DNA from: Turbatrix aceti
Lineage: Eukaryota; Nematoda; Chromadorea; Rhabditida; Panagrolaimidae
Assembly: GCA_963969345.1 (NCBI GenBank)
Contig: OZ017770.1
Span: forward strand, 877,246-941,245
Direction of reading: 5' to 3'
Length of the DNA stretch: 64,000 nt
Made by a program: the position numbers and the translations under genes. Shown piece by piece: positions 27,808 through 42,592 of this stretch. The first letter of the stretch is position 1; each line of letters starts with the position of its first letter. The notes beneath the pieces are model-generated. The model had not been told where the DNA came from. It did no database searches and saw nothing but the letters and a program-made list of their open reading frames with translations.

Positions 27808-30800
27808 GATTGTAAAAAATGTTTAGCGTCACGAATAACTTCTTACTTCTAAGCGTTCATTACATCAACTGCCTCTCTCTTTCTCACTCACTCTAAAAAC
27901 ACAAATATAATTAGTCAATTATATACTAGAGCTATTATAATGCAAGACACGAAATTTATCGAACAATTGGTCACTCAAGTGGTGCAATTCCGAGAGAAGA
28001 CACGAAATATATATATATATATATAAGAAAAAAGGATATACTCAATGGTGGCTCTGACAAAAAAAAACCACCCGACAAGTGCGAAGAGATGAATCATATG
28101 TGACCAACACGCGACAGGTGATAACAAACGACAGACAGGTCTTGTAAAAAACGCGTTGGCAAGAGAAAAAACCTTATAAGCAAGCGTACGTAAAACATAC
28201 ACAAATCACTGGGACAACAGCAAACACCCACGCTACATAATATACATCCGGAATGAACAAAACGATTGAGAGGAAGAGAAAGGTTGCATGGTGGCATGAA
28301 ACGTTGAGCAGTAGACCCCTCTTTTTTCTACCCCTCAAGGTCACTCAAGACCGCCGCCAAAAAGTATACACCATATATTCACGTTGATTTACTTTTTTAT
28401 ACTGGAGATGGTAAATAATAAATGATTTCATTATTCTCTTCTTTCTCATTCCCAAAAAAATATATATGAATTTGGATGGCGTCGTCTGCTTTTTACCGCA
28501 CCAATCAGCAACAAAACCCGTCCTCCTCATCGCACCCTTTGCCCGCCGGTCTCATCGCCTTTCAACCAAAAGGGATTTCTACATTGCAAAAAAAGAGCAG
28601 CCGGTGCCGGATGCACAAGATACGGAGTAAAAGAGCAGGAGACGACGGACATACTGAGGTTAGGTTGACAAATGCACAAAGAAGAACAGCCGTCATTTAC
28701 TGGTCGAACCAGAGACCTCAATCCAAAAGCGATATCCGTCTTTTTGCCAAGCCATAGTGGACACCGCTCATTCATTGAAGTCCACCCCACCCTCAACACA
28801 TCAAAAAAAAAGTGAAGTGTCCAGTCACCCGGTAATGAAATCAACGTAACAACGGCAATTTATCACGATCCCAGAACATCGGCAGCAATGTTGAATGCGA
28901 CCCCGGATGTGGGAAGTGGCACAGTTAACCGGAGGGGAAGGAGAGGGGAGTGCAGCGGAGAAGAAAAAAAGACATTTCTACTAACGGAGCAACACCTCCG
29001 GCAAAAAGAAGAAAATGAAACGTGTGAGAAAGCGGTGTGTACATCGTAACGACCGCAAATACAAATTGTCTGAAAAGCAAACGATCATAGCTTTCGTTCC
29101 GATTCTATGAAACATACCCAAAAAAGGCTTCAGGCAAAGAAAAACCACCAAACAGTTTGTGACGGTTTGCATACAAGAAAGTGTAAAATGACCACCAGTA
29201 ATGCAGGAACAAACGATCATTCATGTCAGGGCATTTCGATAAGTCATAAGAATTCATACTAGTGGTATTCGTTAGCGATACAAATAATGCGCCGCGCCGA
29301 TTCACCTCAACGTGATCTGTAAAACATGACAGATGGCTCGGAAAAAAATCAAGAGATCCTCGATAACCCTTCCTTCCTCTTCATGAATGAAAAAATCACG
29401 AAGAAAAAAACTATGTCGCTTCTGTCTTGACACAAGTGCATGGAAATGAAGAACAAAAAAGAAGAGAAAACGATTAACATAATGCGCTTGCGTAATGCGT
29501 TGAATCTGCATTGTTTAGAGGTAATTCTCAATCGTTACGAGAGTTGCAAAAAAGCGTAAAAGCAATCTTGAGTTTCAGTGAGTCAAATACACGCTCATAC
29601 AAAGAGCAAACGCTTGGTAGTAAACTATGTACGTGAAGCGAGGAGGGAAAAGCTAATATGAGGCAGTGTTTCATAGACGAATTTTAAAACGACAACGCAA
29701 TTACCCATTTGTACCATTGGCAGACCAAAGAAGGAGTAGGAGGTAAAGGCAATAAAACCCACCAGAAAAGGGAAAGACAAAAAGGGATCAAGTAGGATTA
29801 CGGAAGGAGACGAAAAATGACAGCTCGCAGAAAAGCGAAGATGTAAAAGCAATGTAAAAATTAATATCTTTGAAAGGCGCGCCGACGCGCGTGCGCGCGC
29901 ATATTGTTGAGTTAACGCGTCGGGCGACAAGAAAGACAAAACGAGCGATGATACTGGCACTACGAACGGTCGTCCACATGGCCAACTGCTGCGCAAAGCT
30001 ATCGATCAATAAGTAAAACTCTCATGACAGACAAAGAGGATGAATAGAGGAGAAATCGCTTTTGCCGCTACGAATCGATCAAGGCAGGGGACAAAGGGTG
30101 GATCACTTTGTCGACGAACAAAAACGTGATGGTCCATATCGTCAAGCAGTCATGCAACTAACAGACACGTGTTGTGTATTTACATTAATTGACACAAGAA
30201 AAAAAGTAAGCAAACAAACAAATGATAAGTGAACGAAATGAGGTACGGGTCGGGTCGCTAACCCTACCCCCTTCCCCTCCCTCGCTCTACGCGACAACAA
30301 ATAGTGTAAAACTTCGAGGTCAGTCATGCGCCGTTTGTCAACTGAATGGAACAGCGGATGTTAGACCATCGATGCGAGACAAGAAACACTTTGTTCTGTT
30401 TGTGGTCAATATAGCAGCGCGCATCGACGGCCTATTACGTTTCCCTTCTCCATTCTTTGCTTATTATGCCGAAACATTAGGTCGACGACCGACCTCCAGA
30501 ACAGCGTACTCGGAAACTCACGTAAATGCCGGCGCAACCCAATTCAGGTCAGACGCAGGGCTTGGTCGAATGTTTAGGACACTTTATGACATTTTCCAAA
30601 CATTCCTTCCAGTACAAAAAAAAACATAAATCTGAGAAAACAACGTTAGTTGTAGAAAAAAGCACTGAAGGTACATCGATTGAAATGACAACATTACGGT
30701 CAGGATAACGAACCTCTGGAAATAAATGTACATGCATTTAAAATCATGGGATTATGTACATGTTAAATCATGAAAAAATTTAAATCGTGTGCACGTCCCA

Positions 30801-31667
30801 TTGTCATTAGCAATACTCAAACTAATCAGCCTATTGATTGTAAGAAACGCACTTACGTGAGAAAAAAATCCTTTTAAGTTTAAAAACGACATAATCTGTA
30901 ATTCCAACTTGTCAAACATCCAGGTTCAAAAATTATGATAGGATTAATATCCTAAGTTGAGACTGGTTTAGTAGAAAATTATGGAATACAAACTAAACAA
31001 CGAAATAAACAAACTGATTACGATACTATTTAATCAATACAACAAAAACGATTTGATATAAATAAATTAAGATTTCAAACTCCTGTTATCAGAACCATTC
31101 CAGTAATCACGGCGTACTAAACAGTGTAACATCGTATTTGCATTCAACGCCTCCGAAGTCGCGGATCTCCTTTGACTTTGGCGCAAAGACAAAAACTTGA
31201 TCGAGCCCAATTGCAATTGTATTCGCCTTTATAGACTCCGGCTTTTAATTTTCAAAAATTTGAGAATTGACACCGTGCAACTAATCGCCTTTGTTTTTAT
31301 TTAGTACCAAAGTCAAAAGCAGAGGTAAGTTTTAATTTGCGTTAGTCGACTTGAATTAAATTTGAACCCCTGCTTTATTGTCGCTGTTTTTTTAACAATT
31401 CGAAATGCTGATTGTCGCTGGAGCACGAATTTGCGGAATGATTAAGTATTGTTTCGTAACAATCACAATTCTTCCCCCGTCTATGAAGCCGAACGTTCAA
31501 GAAATGGCGAGAATACATACGAAACGGTGAGTCAAGTAGCGTTGCCGTACAGTATAAGCTGGTTGAATGAACTGGAAAAGGTCGTGAGTCATTTTAGAAC
31601 AAATACTGAGACGTGTATAAAAGCGGCACGTGCCATTCATTATTTCACCAAACACAGGAACCGGGTA
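27808..31667. other. Gene-poor region upstream of srGAP
   Basis: About 3.9 kb with no gene I can support. Plus strand is purine-rich. Contains an (AT)n run at 28007-28025 and an odd GCGCGC patch at 29877-29902 (GGCGCGCCGACGCGCGTGCGCGCGC). Promoter and 5' UTR of srGAP must lie near 27.8-28.3 kb. Confidence 0.5.
28007..28025. repeat. (AT)n microsatellite
   Basis: Nineteen bases of uninterrupted alternating AT. Confidence 0.9.
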
Positions 31668-32237
31668 ATGAAGCACTACGATTGTCTTCCGTGCCTTCTA
31701 CTCGTTATCACCGTCTTTGTTGTTGTCACTGCCGACAACTTCAATAAAGCGGTAGAATTTGACGTGGCCAAAAAGTACACGTTTAACTTGCTGGAATAAA
31801 AAATGAATGACTATGGTGAGGACACTGTTTTTTTTCAAAGTCGAGTTTATTTCCAAATACTTTGAAAGCGTTGTTCCTGATATCTCAAAATCATTTAATG
31901 CTGCTTATGGCGTGGAACTCTACTACTCAACGAATAATACGCTTAAAGGAACTGACCAATTCATAAAGTTGTATTCACAAGAAATTTAACGGCATCATTG
32001 ATGCACACCGATACTGGCTTTCAACACCTTGTTTTTAACGCTACGGCAACCTTGTATGGTGTTCATAGTGGCATCTTCATGAAGCTCAAAAGTTGGAGAT
32101 GATAAAATGACAAGGAATTTGCCAAAACTAGGCCATTATGGTATTTTGGCACTGAAGAGGACTTCGATGACTATAAATCATTCGGCGGGTGGAATTCTTC
32201 TCATGCGTTTGTGAAGCAACTCGTAACGAAGAAGTGA
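31668..32237 (+). pseudogene. Decayed gene for a secreted protein
   Basis: Begins MKHYDCLPCLLLVITVFVVV, a clear signal peptide, then stops after 43 codons. Coding-like text continues in other frames: a block ending KLYSQEI at 31989, then NLTASLMHTDTGFQHLVF shifted by one base (about 31986-32103), then a further frame with PLWYFGTEEDFDDYKSF to a stop at 32237. No canonical introns bridge these shifts. I read it as a gene broken by frameshifts, or possibly one with introns I failed to place. Family not recognised. Confidence 0.45.
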
Positions 32238-35271
<3,034 letters not shown>

Positions 35272-35716
35272 TACTTTTTTTTATTGAATTTATACTCACA
35301 ATTTATTATAATAAAGATAGTTGCGCGGCATTTTATTTTTTTAAGTTCTGAAAAGTTGATTATGGGCGTTTGTACAACATGTATCTTTATAATAAACCCT
35401 GCATTACATTAAATATTGTGAGTCGTTTTGAATCACAGCCTACAATCGAATATGTCAAACTGTAAATTTATTCAACCGTTTGAAAAAATAAGTCAACACA
35501 AAAAATCAAAAACACAGCAAACAAAGGTTAGGACGGGTGGGCCCGAGCTTGATTAGGTTAGCATTGTAAGTAAATAGAATGCTATACATAAAAAACAAAA
35601 ACAGTATTTTAAAGATACATACGATTCTGCTTATAAATAACACCATTAAACAAAGAACCATGCAATAACAAAATTTTAGGCTCCTGATGCCTTTTTAAGA
35701 ACTGTTCATAAAAAAA
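35272..35716. other. Convergent intergenic region
   Basis: Shared 3' flank of the carboxylesterase (+) and DMAP1 (-); AT-rich, no gene seen. Confidence 0.5.
35310..35315 (+). promoter_or_regulatory. Polyadenylation signal AATAAA of the carboxylesterase
   Basis: Hexamer 39 bases after the stop codon. Confidence 0.6.
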
Positions 35717-37333
35717 TTACAACTTCTTCTTCTGAAGCTGAGTAGCAACGGTGGTAGCAGTTTCGGAAAGCTTGATTATGCTGCGTCCCTTTGCCTCCTT
35801 TGAAACACACTGTTCAAGTTCATATTTCTTGACTTCCCGAGCCGATCGGTTTTTGTCGTTAGCATAATCCTTGCGAAGATTGTGCAGTTCGTTTTGCACA
35901 GCGCAGTAAAGACCTTTGAGCTCGCTGATCTGAGTAATAAGGCGAGCAAGCTTAACGTGACCCTTGGTGCTATTAGCAGTGTGAATGTTTGTGGCTAAAA
36001 GACATGACATGCTGTTGTACAAAAAAAACTGACAGAAAAGTTACTTACGAATTTTGAGGTGCTGAATAACCTGTTCGATGTTAGCGCGCTTCTTGGTGTT
36101 AACGTTGCTAAGCAGCTTGACTGATTGCGATCGAAGACTCGGACCCTGCGGCCTGGTGGAAAAGAAACGCAGTGCCGTAGTATCCTGTGCCAATTCAATA
36201 AAGTCTTGGTACTTGACGAGATGCTCGTTATTCTTTGGTGCCTTTTCAACTGGAGCCGACGAAGCAGCAGATGGAGCAACAGGTGTAGGCTTGGAACTAG
36301 GCGGAGGGGGTTCCACATTCGGAACCGGATCCTCATACAATGCCAAATCAATTTCAGACAAACGCTTGAAAAAGTCGCGATAAGCATTCGGAGGACAGGA
36401 GTTGTGCTGGTGATGAATGTAACTGTTGTACTTATCGATGGTTGCGTTGTAGAACATGGTGGGGTCGGTGTTCAGAAGTGTAGTAGCGGCGGCCGCGTTT
36501 GGAGCGCGCTCCAGGAGACGAAGGTACTTCTGGCAGCGAACAATCACGTGAATGCGTTCTTTTATCTCGAATACATTACGATGGGAACCAGGATAGTTGT
36601 ATGCGTCGGCTATGACAGCCCAGCTATAAATTTCAGTCATTTTGAATCATAAAAACACTTCTTTAAAATTTATTTACCGAATAGAGTAAAGCCGGAAAAG
36701 ATGCATGAGATACCGCGTCTCTTCGATGGTCCATTCGGTAGATTTCAGGTAGGACTCATACATACTGTCGTCGAAATACGTAAAATGAGTAACCTCAGGA
36801 ACCTAAAGTAAAAAGTTACAAAATTGATATTTCAAACCCGTCAACTTACAAGCCAATCGTCTTTGTTGAACATGATGCACGTGTTAAAATCATCTTTCTG
36901 TGCCCAATCAACGGTTGTAGAGCCATTATTACGTGCGTACGTTTTGAGCTCCCACTTCACGGCTAGTTGTTTAGCATCAATAATATCCCGGATGCGTTTT
37001 TGATGGTAAATTCGAGTTCTACGAGGTAGCTGCAAAAAACATGCAATGTATATAAAATTTTGAATGGCATACCCAAAAGGACGCTATTCTATACTTAATT
37101 TTTTGAAGGGTGTTATAGTTAAAGAAGTAACTTACAAAACTATCAAGTGCTTCACTAACTGAAAGATGAGATTTTAATTGACGTTGACGGAAAAAGATTC
37201 GCAGTTCTTTTAGGATCGGAGAACTTGCTTTGGAGATGTCGTTCATGCATTTGGATCCTTCAAGTTCCGCAGAAAAAATAGATCCCAGTGGAGCCGCGGA
37301 TGTCGTGGGTACTTCTGCGGATGCTGTCGCCAT
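35717..37333 (-). CDS. ekl-4: DMAP1/SWC4 homologue (SANT-domain chromatin protein)
   Basis: Five exons (37333-37136, 37029-36850, 36802-36678, 36623-36049, 35994-35717) give 451 residues. The middle shows the DMAP1 order: WELKTYARNNGSTTVDWAQK, VPEVTHFTYFDDSMYE, the SANT-like stretch STEWTIEETRYLMHLFRLYSIR then WAVIADAYNYPGS...EIKERIHVIVR, a linker rich in proline and alanine, LRSQSVKLLSNVNTKKRANIEQ, and a C-terminal coiled coil. DMAP1 is a subunit of the TIP60/NuA4 acetyltransferase and SWR1-type remodellers in the nucleus; the worm orthologue is EKL-4. The N-terminus is poorly conserved but begins with a clear ATG followed by a GTAAGT exon end. Confidence 0.9.
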
Positions 37334-39332
37334 TTTTAGTTTCGTTTGGTTTAGTTTACTTTCCTTAAAGAAAATGCTGAATTTTGCAGTTATAAGTTTA
37401 AAAAATACTAATTTAGGCAGGGGAAAAAACAACATGTACGATATTTTCTCATTCACCCAGAAGTTATAGGGTTGGCGCGAGTTTATATTACTGTTTATTA
37501 TTGATTTATTTTATAAATTTTGAAAAGCATATAAGCTGTAAGAATTAACAACGTTGTCAAATGCCAAACACCAGCAATCTAACATAAAAACACGGCTTTA
37601 CTTGTCAAAATACCTCAATAAAATTTGCAAAAGGCAAAAAAAGTGAGTGAGTTTTAGCTAGGAAATGCGGCGCGCCTAAAGCCACGAAGACCACATTGTA
37701 GCCGTGCGAAGTGGTCCTTGTAATTTGAATGGTGCTAAAAAGGCACAATTTTGAGTGTTTGATTGTGACGGTCCATATGAAAAGCAGGATTCAAAAAAAC
37801 AGCACAACAAGCCGGCTTCCCGATTTGTGTCTGTGAAGCAGAGTCGTTCTTAGTCTGGTCTGTGCAGGAAATTATCCTTCTGACTTTTTGTACAATGACA
37901 CACTTATATGTTTTCGGTTAAACGGACGCACGCAAAGCCACTTGTAATGGTTGAACAATGCGTGTTTGATGCTTATGCAGGACCATTCTCCTAACGATTG
38001 ATTGCCATGATCTCCCCTGTTAATAATTACAGCTAAAACGCGTATAGCGCTCAAAATGGTCGAAACATGTTATCACGATTTTACAGATTTAAAATATATC
38101 ATTGCACCTAATGAATCACGATTTTTTGCAATAAGCTGCAATTATTTTTTTGTGTTATGAACCCAGAAAGGGAAAAGAATATGTTTTTTTAAATATTTTT
38201 TGCCCCTCCCCCCGCAATTTTTTTCTTTACGATTCCAGTTGCGTTTTTTCGTATAGTGCGTTTAGTAAAAATATCAGAAACACAACATTTAATCATCATA
38301 AAAGGGAGAAAAATAATCAGATACTGACACGTCGTGTCAGTAGACGACCAAGAGGAAAAACGAGGAAAATAACGCAAGAAAAAATGGTTCTGATTGAAAA
38401 CGTATGCTAGAAACTGATCCTCCTTCTAACAAACTGCATTACAGAAAATTCAGAAATCAAAACATCAGTCTATTGAAAAAGTGTTTTTTCTGCAGTTATC
38501 TGATTCATCACAAGTGTTTTCATACATTGGTTTTTGCAAGAATCCTTGTTGACGTGCTTGTGTAATATCACGCATGATGCTCAAGCAATTGCACTTGGCA
38601 ATCAATAAGTGATGTATCGGTCACCAGAATTCTTCCTAGACAAAAAAATCATGAACCCTCAATACATTGCGTAACATGATTTGATTTTGTTACATTTTGA
38701 CTTGCTTCTTTTACTCATATCTGCTTTGACAAAATATTGCAGTTGTCGTCATTGATTCGTTTACTTGTTTTGAGCTGCTCAAAATTGCATACGCGTCGGT
38801 GATGCCCCCCGCGACTCCTATAAACCTCAACAAATCTCAAGCGTGCGCACTTATACATACAAGGAAAGCATGTAGATTTTTCTTCATCGGTATCCATTGT
38901 TTGCTTCGCAGTTTCCGCTTATCATTTCCTGCACCTAACGTAGAGGATATTTTTTTCGTTGCGATAACATGTAATTTTGCTTTTTCAAGCTATCATTTTT
39001 TGGTGATTTATTACAATTGATGAATTGTGCATGTATTTTTTTACTTTTCATAAAGCTTCTCAGCTGATCGCTTTTGCATTTATTTTTTTCGCTGATTCAC
39101 ATGCATCGCCTACTCATGCTAATATTTTTTGTATCGTTTTCTTTGTGTTCTGTAAGTTCAATAACTTTTTATTGCAAAGATTTTGCTTTATGACAAAATT
39201 TTGCTAGCTATAGCAAGTGGAGTAAATTGGTTTTATCACCATCACAATGTTATTGCTCATTTAACCTCGGCTTTTCCCTTTCTGCATACATGCGTTGTCG
39301 GTTGTACTGAAATTGATTCCTCTGATTTTATC
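37334..39332. other. Divergent intergenic region
   Basis: Shared upstream region of DMAP1 (-) and Orai (+). No gene recognised; the frame upstream of the Orai ATG is open to 39183 but contains no better start. Confidence 0.5.
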
Positions 39333-40298
39333 ATGAATGATTTTTTGCATCCATTTTGGAATTCGTCTCAGCCCGATGTATTTTTGCGAGTTCCATCAGG
39401 CGATGATTTAGCATCTATGGAGATGAGTACTCGGTCCAGTAATCTTGATGAGCAGCATCCTCGACGATATACGCCTAATTCAGTGTCTACACATCCTCTA
39501 TGTGACAACGATTTACTCATCACCAACAACCTGGAGCACCCTATAATGAGGGATGTATCAATGACGTGAGAATTTGTGCATATTTTTTTAGATAATTTTT
39601 GAAACTTTCAGGCAGCAAGCAAATCAAAACAGTGTAAACCTTTTGCGAACCAAGCTCAAAGCCAGCAGTAGAACGTCCGCATTACTTGTTGGTTTTGCCA
39701 TGGTAGCCCTCGTCGAATTGCAGTACGAATCTTCGGAAGATAAAATCCTACTTTTGATTCTTAGCTTATGTACAATTGCTTTGATTTCAATTCATCTTGT
39801 CGGCCTCATGATCTCTACTTGCCTTCTACCTCAACTTGAAGTTCAGGCTTCTGCGGCACAATCTCGACGCTTAAGGCATATTTTCAATTTTTTTCCATTT
39901 ATTTTTGCCTTTTGTTTTAGAATTTTTGTTGACGTTGCCTGGTTTTGCTCAACGGGTTTGGGATTATTTGTTTTTCTCATTGAAATTGGTTTGATACTTA
40001 TGGTTAAGTTCCACTCAATCCAGTTCACGGTGGGAGGCTATATAACCAGCGCTGTTTTGGGTAGGGCATTTTTTTAAGAAGAAAAAAATACAAGAGTCCC
40101 ATACCCTTTTCAGTGCCGGTGTTCATTCTGCTAGTATACATGTCAATCAGCATAAATCGGGAATTTGTATCTAATGCAATAAATCAAATTACGGATACCG
40201 TCATCGAATCAGGAATGTCCCTTAACGATCCCCTTCATGGACATCCACCTGCATCTCCTGTAACGCTCACTCCTGTGGCACCTCCAATTGTTGTCTGA
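39333..40298 (+). CDS. orai-1: Orai calcium release-activated calcium channel subunit
   Basis: Four exons (39333-39565, 39612-39875, 39921-40060, 40114-40298) give 273 residues. TM1 follows the signature KLKASSRTSALLVGFAMVALVE: E113 is the selectivity-filter glutamate (human E106) and R98 matches human R91. TM2 has ISIHLVGLMISTCLLP, TM3 VDVAWFCSTGLGLFVFLIEIGLIL, TM4 VPVFILLVYMS. Orai forms the plasma-membrane pore opened by STIM when ER calcium falls. Between exons 2 and 3 I place a 45-base GC-AG intron (39876-39920) because skipping it brings the TM2-TM3 loop into register with other Orai proteins; it is open in frame, so retention would add 15 residues. The long N-terminus is serine-rich and species-specific. 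Confidence 0.92.
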
Positions 40299-40741
40299 AA
40301 ACATGATCTTTCCTTTTCACTGTTGCTGGTTCTATTTTGTTATTTTGCCAAATGTTGCGGGGCAATTGCAGTTCAAGAGTCAAAGAATAAACGCCGTGAC
40401 TAGGCTAAAAATTGAATAGACGCATCTGCTTGTGCGAGAAAAATGCATTTGATCAGCTTTTTTTTCGCCGGTTTGTTATTGATGATTCAATGAAGCATCC
40501 CAGGGTACTGCAAAGGTCGAAGAAAGTAAGCGCAGCACTACGTTCGAGACGAGAAGAAAGTAAATGTACGCGCTACAAGGGATGGTACTCAATCAATCAG
40601 ACTTAAAAAAAACTGATCACGATGCCCTGCGAGTATGCAGGCAAAATTAAAAATGCATAACAAGTCAGTTAGTTCGCTTTTCTTTAGTCCCCGACTTTTG
40701 TACGCCGTTAGTCAGTCGCATCAGACCTCATCTTCTTTGCC
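40299..40741. other. Intergenic between Orai and TRAIP-like gene
   Basis: Holds the Orai 3' UTR; a short open frame at 40412-40606 has no coding character. No gene seen. Confidence 0.5.
40386..40391 (+). promoter_or_regulatory. Polyadenylation signal AATAAA of Orai
   Basis: Hexamer 88 bases after the stop codon. Confidence 0.55.
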
Positions 40742-41503
40742 ATGGATTTGGATTTTGGCGATTGCTCGATCTGCTGTAGCAGCATGACAAGTCCATCGAC
40801 TTCGTCCTTCCTAGCTTGCGGTCATATGTTTCATCCCCGATGCATCAATCAATGGTTTTTCGTAAGTTGTTATTTTTATAACGGCATTTATTGATTGCGT
40901 TCATTTTTAAGACATGCAAGTTGCGAACTTGTCCAGTTTGTCGTATGGTCGGAGTTCGCACAATCCCTTTCCTCATCCGGGCCCCGCCTTTCGAGTATGG
41001 CGGAAAGTTGCTTCTGAAGTGCGCAAGTTTCGACGACTATATGCTCTGTGTCGGCAAGCAGCTTTTCAAATATTTCCCGTTCAAAATGTTCAAGACCTGC
41101 TGTCCAAGAAAGTTCGTTTCTCATTTATTTGGCTATGCCATTGTCACCTTTTATTTCTAGGTTCCATATGTTGGCTCTAAGATCGGTCCAGCAAGCTCGT
41201 ACGCTGCTGGAAAAGAACAACACTACCTACGGTTATTTTCTCATCCGTCGAGCCGCCCATATCCTGAGCTGCATTATGTTCTCAGACACGATCCTTGTAT
41301 TTCTGCGCAACTACGAGCACGCCTACAGAACACTTGTGATACGTACCGACCGACTGAGGACTGCCTACGAAAAGTCGTTGCATGCTCGTTTCGACAAGTA
41401 CAAAATGATTCAAATCAACTTCTGCAAGCCATTGTTGAAAGCCTATGCCGAATTTGAAAGCAATGCTGACAACTTTACGTTCAACTTATCCACAAAGCAA
41501 TGA
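40742..41503 (+). CDS. TRAIP-like RING finger protein
   Basis: Three exons (40742-40861, 40912-41111, 41161-41503) give 220 residues. The N-terminus is a complete RING-H2: C8, C11, C26, H28, H31, C34, C47, C50. The text around it (CINQWFFT...RTCPVCR.. VGVRTI) matches the RING and following residues of TRAIP, an E3 ubiquitin ligase acting on stalled replication machinery. The remaining 150 residues look helical and include YEHAYRTLVIRTDRLRTAYEKS; TRAIP also has a coiled coil there, but this protein is much shorter (469 in human). RING ligase activity is likely; orthology to TRAIP is not secure. The same bases are open in a second frame (see findings). Confidence 0.75.
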
Positions 41504-41629
41504 GATTTTCGTTCTCATTTTTAATTCTTATCATGGTCCCACCTAACTTATTGTTGTTTATTTTTAGTTATGCCTTTGCTAAGCCTAAAGTTAGTGTTTT
41601 TGCCAGAGTTGTTCGATGCTCACCAAATT

Positions 41630-41775
41630 GCTCCTGCTCACTGCTCGCTCCTGCTCAGCTCACGAGCGCGAGCGGAGCGAGCGCGAAAAATTGGAGTGTT
41701 CAATGAGCATGAGCAGAGCGAGCACGAAAAATTGAATTGCTCAAAGAGCGCGAGCAGAGCGAGCAAGAGAAATTT
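41630..41775. repeat. GAGCGCGAGCGGAGCGAGCG low-complexity repeat, cluster 2a
   Basis: Alternating blocks of GCTCGCTCCTGCTCAGCTCACGAGCGCGAGC and GAGCATGAGCAGAGCGAGCACG separated by AAAAATTG spacers. Both orientations occur, so the cluster can fold back on itself. Confidence 0.8.
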
Positions 41776-41941
41776 TTAAAATGAGCACTGCTCACTATAA
41801 ATTTAGTGCTACAAATACTAAAATACTGGTAATTTCGACCAAAAACACGATGTTGGGGGTATCTCCAAGGAGTATACGGTCTTTCTTTTAGTGAGGAACT
41901 GAATTTTGGCTCAAAATTCACATTTTTATGTGTGAGCCATG

Positions 41942-42120
41942 TTTGCTCATTGCTCGCTCCTGCTCAACTCACGAGCGTGAGCAGAGCAAGAGCAAAGGAT
42001 CTGAGAATAAAAGAGCGCGAGCGGAGCGAGCGCGAAAATTTTAGAAACTCAAAGAGCATGAGCAGAGCGAGCACGGAAAAGTGAATTGCTCAAAGAGCGC
42101 GAGCAGAGCGAGCACTGAAA
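41942..42120. repeat. GAGCGCGAGCGGAGCGAGCG low-complexity repeat, cluster 2b
   Basis: Same word family as the preceding cluster, five or six units with GAAAATT spacers and the same phrase CAAAGAGCGCGAGCAGAGCG seen in cluster 2a. Confidence 0.8.
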
Positions 42121-42592
42121 ATTGTCGAATTGAACAACTCTGGTTTTTGCTGTCGTTATAAAGAGCAGACAGACTTATATGGTTTCTGGTTTTGTATACA
42201 CGTCGAAAAAACATCTATATATACAAACGGTTAAAGCTGTAATTACTCTGCACGACCGGCTTGCGTGTTCTCCAAACTTATTGCACGTATCAGACAGGTA
42301 TCTTGCTTTGTCGTGTGCCTGGAGCGAAGGAAAGCAAAATTGTTTCCCTTTGTTATTGGTTCTGGCGTTCGAGGGGTCTTGCCGTGTCAGAATAATCGAA
42401 GCATCGTCGCAACCACAGAAAGCAGTGTTGTTGGTTGAATTGGTAGCGGTGAATCACTTTTCTGCAAATTAAAAATTATTTTTATCACACAAACATTTAT
42501 ATTAACAGTCATCTTGTAAAAAAAGTAAAAAAATTTGCGTCGGCGCATCATTTTAGCACAACGACATTCTCGGGACAGCCCCTTCGTTCTTC

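Larger units (their letters stand above)
41504..42592. other. Intergenic with GC-rich repeats
   Basis: Two clusters of GAGCGCGAGC-type repeats (listed separately) flank AT-rich sequence. A less AT-rich patch at about 42180-42475 is open in one frame on each strand but has no start or splice context I trust. Confidence 0.5.

Noticed and set aside
39876..39920. Reading straight through in Orai as plain coding sequence
   Set aside because: Open in frame but breaks the alignment of the TM2-TM3 loop and looks like an intron (T-rich, TTTTAG end); kept as a finding instead.
41161..41454. Alternative frame of the TRAIP-like last exon as the main product
   Set aside because: The RING frame continues in phase across the same junction and has codon use closer to the other genes.
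42179..42472. 97-codon plus-strand frame as a gene
   Set aside because: Composition is not protein-like and there is no start or splice support; reported only as an island worth checking.
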